Source of the DNA: Biomaibacter acetigenes
GTDB lineage: Bacteria > Bacillota > Thermosediminibacteria > Thermosediminibacterales > Tepidanaerobacteraceae
DNA length: 64,000 nt
Assembly: GCF_003691585.1 (NCBI RefSeq)
Contig: NZ_CP033169.1
Coordinates: forward strand, 1,860,001 to 1,924,000
Direction: 5' to 3'
The position numbers and the translations under genes were made by a program. Below the pieces are notes generated by a model. That model did no database searches, had not been told where the DNA came from, and saw nothing but the letters and a program-made list of their open reading frames with translations. Below are positions 58,062 through 64,000 of the stretch, in pieces. Numbering within the stretch: the first letter of the stretch is position 1; the number at the start of each line of letters is the position of its first letter.

Positions 58062-59150
58062 TTATTCCGATAGAATTTGTCTCAATGCATCCACCAGGAC
58101 ATTATTCTGTTCGGGACTTCCCACGCAAAATCTCAATACATTTTTTAGCTTTTCGCCGTTGAGTTTGCGGGTAAGGATCCCCTTTTCCAGAAGCTTTTCA
58201 TACACCAAATCTCTGGGCTTTTCAAATTCGCACAAGAAGAAATTGGTATTGCTGGGGTAGACTATTATGCCCGGTACCCTATCAAGTTCCGCTTTAAGCT
58301 CATCTCGGGACTTTACAAGTTCATCCCGTAAAGCTTCTACCCAGTCTAGATTTTTTAATATCTCCACCGCAGCAATCTGGGAAAAAAGGGTGACATTATA
58401 AGGTAGTTTTACCTTGTAAAGCTGCTCTATTATAGTCTCGTCGGCTATGGCGTAACCCACCCTGAGACCCGCCATAGAAAATATTTTGGAAAAAGTGCGT
58501 ATAACGGTCACATTAGGATACTTTGAAAGGCGGTTTGCAAAAGTCTTCCTTCCGAATTCAAAGTAAGCTTCATCCACTGCCACGATGCCGTTAAAAGATT
58601 CTATAAGATCAAGGATTTTCTCCTCGCTGAAGTAATCGCCTGTAGGATTGTTGGGATAACATAAAAACATCATCTGGGGTTCATCTTTTTTAAAGTGCTT
58701 TTTTATGCCCTCTACATCCAGGTCCCAGCGCCAGGCCTCATTTTGTTTTTCCAACAAAAGCGGTACCTTTATGACATTTGCCCCGGAAACGGTAGCAAAA
58801 ATCTCATAACTGGAAAAGGCCGGCACCGGTATAATCACATCCCGACCCGGTCCCGCAAAGGCAAAAAGCAGATCGCTGATTATCTCATCGGAGCCGCTGC
58901 CCACGAATATTTGCACGGGTTTTACTCCGACATATTTTGAAAGCTCTTCTCTTAGCTCATCACAGCTGGGGTCATAGTAGAAATTTATTTTTTCACGTTT
59001 TAGCCTCTGCCAGATGCGCTCTTTAACTTCCTGTGGGATATCATATGGACTTTCATTGGCGTCAAGCTTTATACTGCAAGCTTCTTTTGAAGGTTTATAA
59101 GGTTCAAGTCCTAAAATATCCTGTCTTACAAATTTTAGCCCTGGATTTAT
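58062..59150 (-). CDS. hisC: histidinol-phosphate aminotransferase, ATA/ATT start
   Basis: 362 residues. PLP fold type I: LDANESPYDIP near the N-terminus, VGSGSDEIISDLL, CYPNNPTGDYF, DEAYFEFG, and TFSKIFSMAGLRVGYAI with the PLP Lys. Reading upstream from GTG at 58916, the frame stays open with family-like sequence to INPGLKFVRQDI; there is no ATG, GTG or TTG before an in-frame stop. GGGGAGGAG (59157-59165) sits 6 bases before ATA (59148-59150), so a rare ATA start is most likely. Confidence 0.9.
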   Translation of the reverse strand: MNPGLKFVRQDILGLEPYKPSKEACSIKLDANESPYDIPQEVKERIWQRLKREKINFYYDPSCDELREELSKYVGVKPVQIFVGSGSDEIISDLLFAFAGPGRDVIIPVPAFSSYEIFATVSGANVIKVPLLLEKQNEAWRWDLDVEGIKKHFKKDEPQMMFLCYPNNPTGDYFSEEKILDLIESFNGIVAVDEAYFEFGRKTFANRLSKYPNVTVIRTFSKIFSMAGLRVGYAIADETIIEQLYKVKLPYNVTLFSQIAAVEILKNLDWVEALRDELVKSRDELKAELDRVPGIIVYPSNTNFFLCEFEKPRDLVYEKLLEKGILTRKLNGEKLKNVLRFCVGSPEQNNVLVDALRQILSE

Positions 59151-59189
59151 TTTAATCTCCTCCCCATATTTACTTTCGTATAATTATGA

Positions 59190-59435
59190 TATCGGTGTAA
59201 AAAGTCACATCGGTGGTAGTGACGCCCCTGTCACCGGATTGTTATGTAATCCGCTCTAAAGTCCGCTACTACGCTCCACAGGGGTTCGCCGGCAATTCGG
59301 CGTCCTGACTCAGATGTCGGCCGGCATGCATCCGTGCATACCGGTCCTGTCTGAGACCCATCGAAGGTGGTGTTGTTTATGGTGCCTTGGGCAGTCATTT
59401 ACCACCTTCGTTGGTTTTTTACACCAAACCAATTA
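59190..59435 (-). ncRNA. HEARO / omega-RNA-like structured element
   Basis: No gene fits. Read on the minus strand it has an end hairpin TTGGTTT/AAACCAA, arms GGTGTAAAAA and TTTTTACACC closing the whole block, a 10-bp hairpin (ACCACCTTCG type), a long multi-part arm (CTCAGA/TCTGAG, GGCCGG/CCGGTC, ATGCA/TGCAT), CGCCG/CGGCG, a CCCCTGT/ACAGGGG helix around CGGATT/AATCCG, and a GTCAC/GTGAC end hairpin. The TAGCGGA word and helix order resemble, from memory, omega RNAs of IscB/IsrB (HEARO) elements of IS200/IS605 kind. No nuclease gene is beside it. Family assignment is inference. Confidence 0.5.
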
Positions 59436-59477
59436 TACATTAAATATTCTACGGATAGCAAGAATTTTCCTATTTCG

Positions 59478-60098
59478 TTATACAACCGCTTTTATTTTGC
59501 CCAGCAATTCCTGTATCTGCCCGGATTTGAGGCGGAAACTGACCTGATTTGCAATGAGGCGGGCGCTGATGGGACAGATTACCTCTTCTACCTTCAGGTG
59601 GTTTTCCCTTAATGTATGGCCTGTAGCCACTATGTCCACGATAGCATCGGAAAGTCCCAGCAGCGGCCCTAATTCCACAGAGCCGTTGAGTTTTATAATT
59701 TCCACCGGCTGGGCCTTTTTTAAAAAAAAGCTTTCAGCGATATGAGGATATTTTGTGGCAACCCGGTATATAGGTACACCCGGCGCCCTATCCTCCGGCA
59801 CGGCCACCACCATCCTGCACCGTGCCAGTTTTAAATCCAGGAGTTCAAAAACATCCTTCCTATCTTCCAGGAGCACATCCTTTCCGGCCACTCCCAGGTC
59901 CGCCACGCCGTGCTCCACAAAGGTTGGCACATCGGTAGGTTTTGACAGGATCAATCTCATATCATAGTCTTTAAATTCAAAAACCAGTTTCCTGGAATCC
60001 TCGCTGACATTGTCAAAATGCATTTTTATTCTGTTGAAAAGTTCCATCGTTTCTCCGAGTATCCTGCCCTTTGACAGGGCTATGGTCAGAAATTCCAA
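59478..60098 (-). CDS. hisG: ATP phosphoribosyltransferase, short form
   Basis: 206 residues from a TTG start (EFLTIALSKGRILGET) with AAAAGGAG upstream. Family motifs: VPTFVEHGVADLGVAGKDVL, then the ATP/PRPP site in IVDIVATGHTLRENHL. Short-form HisG lacks the C-terminal regulatory domain and needs HisZ, whose gene is upstream. First step of histidine synthesis. Confidence 0.95.
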   Translation of the reverse strand: MEFLTIALSKGRILGETMELFNRIKMHFDNVSEDSRKLVFEFKDYDMRLILSKPTDVPTFVEHGVADLGVAGKDVLLEDRKDVFELLDLKLARCRMVVAVPEDRAPGVPIYRVATKYPHIAESFFLKKAQPVEIIKLNGSVELGPLLGLSDAIVDIVATGHTLRENHLKVEEVICPISARLIANQVSFRLKSGQIQELLGKIKAVV

Positions 60099-60214
60099 AG
60101 CAGATCTCCTTTTCCATATTTCATATTTGATGTAATCCATAATAAGGCAGCAGCACAACTTTTACTTGTATTTCCCGCTTTATCACAGATTATTTTAATC
60201 ATCTCTTTTTGCTT

Positions 60215-61378
60215 CTATTTTTTGGTTTTTATAATGAAGGTTTGGGAAGTAAGACTTTCATCCGGACATATGTTTTCTTCATCTTCCATTGGTACTAGTT
60301 TAACCGCAAGATTTTTTCTCCTAAGTTCTTCCGCTTTTTTTAGAGCCTGCGTGAAACTTTCCCTGTCGTAAAAAATATAATTCGGCTCGTATGAATCGTC
60401 CATGTCTTTCTCCAGTATTGAAAGCAGGGCCTCTTCGGTCAGTGCAAAACCTGTAGCGGGGCGGTTTCCGTTGAATTTATCCATGAGATTGTCATAGCGC
60501 CCGCCGCCGCCCAGAGGGAAACCGGAGTCCGGTGAATATATTTCAAAAACAATGCCCGTATAATAGTCAAGTCCTCTGGCGAGCCCCGGGTCGAAGGTAA
60601 GCCTTATATCATTAAAACCTTTTAGCATCCCGGCCAGCTCCATAAGTTCCGACAGGGCATTATAGCATTTTTCATTCAAGGGGGTTTTATTTAATCTCTC
60701 AAGAATTTCCTGGCCGCCATAAAAACTGCTCAGGGATAGCAAAACCTGTTTTATACCCGGGTTTATGGGAATATCCTTAATCAGTTCTTCCAGCAGAACA
60801 AAGTTTTTACCCCATATGGCATGGGCTATCTGCTCTTTTTTCCCCGGGTCCGCATTTATTTCATCCAGCAAACCTTCAAGGAATTTTATATGTCCTATAT
60901 TAATAATAAAATCGGAAATACCGATTTGCTTCAATATATCCGATGCCAGCAGGATTATTTCCGTGTCGGCCTGTATGCCCTTTATGCCGATGAGTTCGGC
61001 ACCCACCTGGAAAAACTCCTGGTCGCGCCCCTTCCTTGGCTCCTGAAATCTGAAGACATTTGAAATATAACAAAAGCGGAGCGGGAGCCGGTGTTCGCCG
61101 TAATAAGTCGCCACCATGCGGGCTATAGATGTGGTGACATCTGACCTTAAAGCCAGAACCCTTCCCTGTCGGTCGAAAAACTTGAAGATTTTCTCGGAAA
61201 ATCCCGGACTGTTGCTTGAAAGAAATGTTTCCAGATATTCGAAGGAAGGAGCTATTATCTCCTCATAACCCCACTTTTCAAAAACATCATATATGGCCCT
61301 TTCGATTTGCCTTTTTTTGCGGACCAGCGGCGGAAGGAAATCCTTCACCCCTGCGGGCTTTTGAAAGATATAATCCAT
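60215..61378 (-). CDS. hisZ: ATP phosphoribosyltransferase regulatory subunit
   Basis: 387 residues with HisRS-like catalytic-fold motifs: PAGVKDFLPP, LRSDVTTSIARMVAT, FCYISNVFRFQ, and GRGLDYYTGIVFEIY-type (ARGLDYYTGIVF) and GGGGRYDNL. It lacks the tRNA-binding C-terminus of true HisRS and pairs with short HisG. First gene of the operon, promoter 50 bp upstream. Confidence 0.93.
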   Translation of the reverse strand: MDYIFQKPAGVKDFLPPLVRKKRQIERAIYDVFEKWGYEEIIAPSFEYLETFLSSNSPGFSEKIFKFFDRQGRVLALRSDVTTSIARMVATYYGEHRLPLRFCYISNVFRFQEPRKGRDQEFFQVGAELIGIKGIQADTEIILLASDILKQIGISDFIINIGHIKFLEGLLDEINADPGKKEQIAHAIWGKNFVLLEELIKDIPINPGIKQVLLSLSSFYGGQEILERLNKTPLNEKCYNALSELMELAGMLKGFNDIRLTFDPGLARGLDYYTGIVFEIYSPDSGFPLGGGGRYDNLMDKFNGNRPATGFALTEEALLSILEKDMDDSYEPNYIFYDRESFTQALKKAEELRRKNLAVKLVPMEDEENICPDESLTSQTFIIKTKK

Positions 61379-61425
61379 TATATTTTACATCCTTTAGTTT
61401 GGTAAATTGTTAAAGTATTAAAATG

Positions 61426-61454
61426 ATACTACCATAACTTTTTCCAGAGGTCAA
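61426..61454 (-). promoter_or_regulatory. his operon promoter
   Basis: TTGACC (61449-61454), 17-base spacer, TAGTAT (61426-61431) on the minus strand, about 50 bp before hisZ. I see no T-box or attenuator hairpin between promoter and start. Confidence 0.75.
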
Positions 61455-61647
61455 CATCATTACAAAGTATTTTGCCCGATTTTACCTGAATATAATAGAT
61501 TTTCACGTCTGTATTTTTGATTGCTCACATTATTGTATGAACGCTTCCCAACACATCCAAGTCATCACTTCCAAAGCGCCTTCACCTCCTGATTTTGCGC
61601 ATAAAAAAATCACCAGCCCTTAAGCCGACGATTCTGGTACATGTATT

Positions 61648-61980
61648 CTATTTTTCTTCATCCTCCGGCAAATCACCGAACAGTATACGCGTATAATCCC
61701 GCCTGCCGTATAAGATTCTCGACACGAAAACAATTCCATCTTCGTACCTATAAAATATCAGGTAATTGGCACAGACAAGAAAACGATAGTCTGTCTGAAT
61801 ATCCACGACGGAAGATAGCGGCGCACCAATTCCAGGATGCTCCGACAGTCCGCGCATCTTTTTCGTGATTTTAGAAATCAGATTTACAGCCGCCTGCGGA
61901 TTACAAAGTTCCTGAGAAATGTAGCCTTTAATTTCTGCCAAATCATCTTTGGCTTCAGGCGAAATTTTCAGCTTATACAT
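61648..61980 (-). CDS. RelE/ParE-family toxin
   Basis: About 110 residues. YKLKISPEAKDDLAEIKGYI, GLSEHPGIGAPL, YRFLVCANYLIFYRYED and ILYGRRDYTRILF are the RelE/ParE fold pattern. Overlaps the antitoxin gene by 8 bp; an in-frame TTG two codons earlier is possible. Either a ribosome-dependent mRNA interferase (RelE) or gyrase inhibitor (ParE); the sequence does not decide. Confidence 0.85.
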   Translation of the reverse strand: MYKLKISPEAKDDLAEIKGYISQELCNPQAAVNLISKITKKMRGLSEHPGIGAPLSSVVDIQTDYRFLVCANYLIFYRYEDGIVFVSRILYGRRDYTRILFGDLPEDEEK

Positions 61981-62227
61981 TCTCAATCCCCAGTTCTGCT
62001 TCCACTTCCTCGATAGTCATCCATCCTTTTTCTTTTCCAGCCAGCTCTCCCCGGGCAAGCTGTGACATCAGCTTCAGTGAAGCTTTTAATTTTTCATATT
62101 CTTTAATATCGACAATGGCATATTTCCCTCTGCCATTTTTGGTTAAAAACACTGGCTCGCCTATGGCAATATCACGCAGGACTTCATTGTAATTCCTTAA
62201 ATCGGAGATGGGTTTGATATTTGGCAT
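61973..62227 (-). CDS. Phd/YefM-family antitoxin
   Basis: 84 residues. PISDLRNYNEVLRDIAIGEPVFLTKNGRGKYAIVDI (shown in part) is the Phd/YefM DNA-binding domain; the end EVEAELGIENV is the toxin-neutralising helix. Precedes the toxin gene and probably represses the pair. Confidence 0.88.
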   Translation of the reverse strand: MPNIKPISDLRNYNEVLRDIAIGEPVFLTKNGRGKYAIVDIKEYEKLKASLKLMSQLARGELAGKEKGWMTIEEVEAELGIENV

Positions 62228-62362
62228 AGATAACAGCTCCTTTCCTTGCTGTTATTATTATATCCTTATTATTCGTAAAATTCAACAGCAATTTTAAAAT
62301 TAATGCAATCCTTTTCGATGGCTTCCTGAATTTGCTGTTCTAAGCCCGGATAGCCGGTGTCT

Positions 62363-62630
62363 ACTCAATGGGATGCACTGTTTTGACTAACCCATATTCA
62401 ATTGCATCATTTAAACCAAAATCGCTGACAATCCAGCCAAAAAGCGCCTCTTCCTAGGCTTTTTTCCCAGAGGGTGCAAAAGGTGCTGCTGAAAAGTCAA
62501 AACAGTACTGAATTTCCTTGTCCTGTGTATACGGTCCAGTCCGCCTATCCGAACCGTTGCTTTAGCCTCCTGATCTTTAAACTCCCTTTTCACTTTCAGC
62601 TCGGGATTACAACGCCATGCACGGTCGTGG
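62363..62630 (-). pseudogene. remnant of a type III restriction enzyme Res subunit
   Basis: Minus-strand fragments in two frames: NPELKVKREFKDQEAKATVR and DRIHRTRKFSTV, then in another frame FDFSAAPFAPSGKKA, a stop, EEALFGWIVSDFGLNDAIEY and GLVKT. The second part matches the SATPFAPSGKxxxEEALFxWIVSDFGLNDAIExGLVKTP region of type III Res/helicase subunits. Two stops and a frameshift show that it is decayed. It lies beside the toxin-antitoxin pair. Confidence 0.7.
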
Positions 62631-62736
62631 GCTTTTTACTTTTTTTATGTATATTGATAACTTTAAAATTGATAATCCAAATAATTTCTGATATAATGGG
62701 AATGATTTAAATAGATACTGAAGGGAGTTGTGTCCT

Positions 62737-62961
62737 TTGAAGGAAAAAGTAAAGGAAGTCCTGGATAAAATCCGCCCATCTCTGCAGGCCGACGGCGGTG
62801 ATGTTGAACTGGTGGATGTGGATGAATCTACCGGCATAGTAAAGGTAAAACTCACAGGTTCTTGCTTCGGATGCCCCTTTGCCACCATGACCCTGAAAAA
62901 CGGCATCGAGGAAACGTTAAAAGAGCAGGTCCCCGGAGTAAAAGAGGTCCAGCAGGTTTAA
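62737..62961 (+). CDS. NifU-like C-terminal domain Fe-S scaffold (Nfu type)
   Basis: 74 residues from TTG ([20 protein letters not shown]); GGGAG is eight bases upstream. Contains [18 protein letters not shown] with the CxxC cluster-binding pair, and ends [10 protein letters not shown]. Holds and transfers Fe-S clusters. Single gene with its own terminator. Confidence 0.93.
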   Translation: MKEKVKEVLDKIRPSLQADGGDVELVDVDESTGIVKVKLTGSCFGCPFATMTLKNGIEETLKEQVPGVKEVQQV

Positions 62962-62970
62962 CCATTTTTA

Positions 62971-62999
62971 AAAGCAGCTAACTGCTGCTTTTTATTTTT
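62971..62999 (+). terminator. terminator of the nfu gene
   Basis: AAAGCAGC and GCTGCTTT 8-bp stem, 5-base loop, then TTTATTTTT. Confidence 0.85.
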
Positions 63000-63009
63000 C
63001 TACATATTT

Positions 63010-63636
63010 TTATACATATAGATGAAATGTATCATTCACGGTCACTATATATGCATCGCTTTGGGCCAGGTCTTTTTGTCCATCATATTCTACCACCGTC
63101 AAAGAAGCATTGCTGATTTTAAACTTCCAGAATAGGTCATAATGCAGGTTCAATATGATTGAAAGCAGCGCTCTGATAGGCCCTGCATGGGTTACAATCA
63201 ATATACTTTCCCCGGGATGACTATTGGCGGCGGTTTTTAAAAACTTCGACACCCTGTCACAAAGCTCCGATAAGGTTTCCCCGCCTTCCGGACGCTCATT
63301 ATACGGGTCCTGCCTCCACCTTTCCATCTCTCCGGGCCATTTTTGAGTTATTTCATCAAAAGTACAGCCTTCCCATATACCGAAGCTCAATTCCCTCATT
63401 TCCCTGGCGGGAAAAACCTTTAGTCCATGCGGCGCTGCAATAATTCCGGCCGTTTCCATGGCCCTTTGCAAATCACTGGCATATATCGCATCGATTTTTT
63501 GCTCTTTCAGCCTTTCGGAAAGCCTTGCCGCTTGAAACCTTCCGGTATCGCTCAGGGGTATATCCGATTGGCCCTGATATTTATACTCTTTGTTCCAGAG
63601 GGTTTCTCCATGCCTTACCAGATAAAATCTTGACAA
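63010..63636 (-). CDS. cobC: alpha-ribazole phosphatase / histidine phosphatase
   Basis: 208 residues. FYLVRHGETLWNKEYKYQGQ (RHG catalytic His), RAMETAG, ELSFGIWEG, and the second catalytic His in IVTHAGPIRAL. CobC removes phosphate from alpha-ribazole phosphate in cobalamin loop assembly. The cobS gene next to it supports cobC over a general phosphoglycerate mutase. Confidence 0.85.
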   Translation of the reverse strand: MSRFYLVRHGETLWNKEYKYQGQSDIPLSDTGRFQAARLSERLKEQKIDAIYASDLQRAMETAGIIAAPHGLKVFPAREMRELSFGIWEGCTFDEITQKWPGEMERWRQDPYNERPEGGETLSELCDRVSKFLKTAANSHPGESILIVTHAGPIRALLSIILNLHYDLFWKFKISNASLTVVEYDGQKDLAQSDAYIVTVNDTFHLYV

Positions 63637-63642
63637 AAAAAA

Positions 63643-64000
63643 TCACCCTTTATTAGATAATATGACAAAGATTAAAAGTACAACTATTTCACAAAGCTCA
63701 TTTATTGCTCCGTATGTATCCCCTGTCAGGCCCCCTAATTGTCCTATAATATATTTTATTAAAACGAAACCTGCTACAATTACTATCAATGCTATGATAA
63801 ATCCCATTGCTTTTGCAACCAAAATTGCAATCCCGATGGCGATAACACTTGATGTAATAAAATACCATGGGTTTTTGTAAAGGCTGAATGCCCTGCCAAG
63901 CCCGCTTTCCCGGGCATAGGGGAATAAGATTATGGCATAAGTCATGACCCACCGGCTCAGGACGGGAGCAAGAATTAACGCCGGTATCAGATACTGCCGT
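63643..64000 (-). CDS. cobS: adenosylcobinamide-GDP ribazoletransferase, 5' part outside window
   Basis: The visible 118 C-terminal residues start RQYLIPALILAPVLSRWVMT at the window edge. Several transmembrane helices (FITSSVIAIGIAILVAKAMG, FIIALIVIVAGFVLI) and the family motif GGLTGDTYGAINELCEI are present. A membrane enzyme joining alpha-ribazole to AdoCbi-GDP, the last step of cobalamin synthesis. Confidence 0.92.
   Translation of the reverse strand, partial: RQYLIPALILAPVLSRWVMTYAIILFPYARESGLGRAFSLYKNPWYFITSSVIAIGIAILVAKAMGFIIALIVIVAGFVLIKYIIGQLGGLTGDTYGAINELCEIVVLLIFVILSNKG

Noticed and set aside
61455-61640. T-box leader for the his operon
   Set aside because: No T-box consensus or terminator/antiterminator pair lies between the TTGACC/TAGTAT promoter and hisZ; the DNA upstream is AT-rich and unremarkable.

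Overview
The window looks like the chromosome of a low-GC, Gram-positive, endospore-forming anaerobe, most likely a thermophilic clostridial lineage. The signs are an alpha/beta-type small acid-soluble spore protein, Shine-Dalgarno sequences of AGGAGG type with frequent TTG and GTG starts, consensus TTGACA/TATAAT promoters, and a hisZ-containing his operon. About 46.5 kb is two integrated elements lying end to end at a tRNA-Leu gene. The remaining 17.5 kb is host chromosome.

Prophage A (1 to about 27.3 kb) is a tailed-phage prophage that continues past the left edge. Its minus-strand genes run right to left: Cro-like regulator and antirepressor, many tiny early genes, Gam-like and ssDNA-associated proteins, replisome organiser with a helicase-loader homologue, RusA resolvase, ArpU/RinA-like late regulator, then terS, terL, portal, MuF, protease/scaffold, decoration, capsid and head-tail connectors. 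A HEPN-like gene with its own promoter and terminator sits between the late regulator and terS. On the plus strand, repressor, ImmA-like peptidase, an AT-rich accessory cluster and a large serine recombinase form the lysogeny arm. A perfect promoter whose spacer is exactly an operator palindrome drives the minus-strand operon.

Element B (27281 to about 46566) is bounded by a 77-bp repeat of the tRNA-Leu 3' part. It carries a tyrosine integrase next to the intact tRNA, an AlpA-like HTH protein, a primase-polymerase/helicase beside an iteron and cruciform origin candidate, its own sigma-70 factor, a RinA-like regulator, HicAB, several one-helix membrane peptides, a candidate terminated ncRNA, and 335-, 668- and 1056-residue proteins of virion type. 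I see no terminase, portal, capsid or tail gene in it. It may be a phage satellite or an undescribed integrative replicon, and it is the best candidate for a novel system here.

Right of element B are six tRNA genes (Leu, Cys, Gly, Phe, Asp, Val); a 2-oxoacid dehydrogenase operon (E2, frameshifted E3, fused E1 alpha-beta) followed by a SorC-type regulator; a SASP gene; the his operon hisZ-G-C-B-H-A-F-IE; a RelE/YefM toxin-antitoxin pair; a decayed type III restriction gene; a small NifU-like gene; and cobC/cobS at the right edge. In the his operon a HEARO/omega-RNA-like structured element occupies the hisG-hisC gap where hisD is usually found.

Product names rest on motif and family recognition by eye. 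No database search was run.
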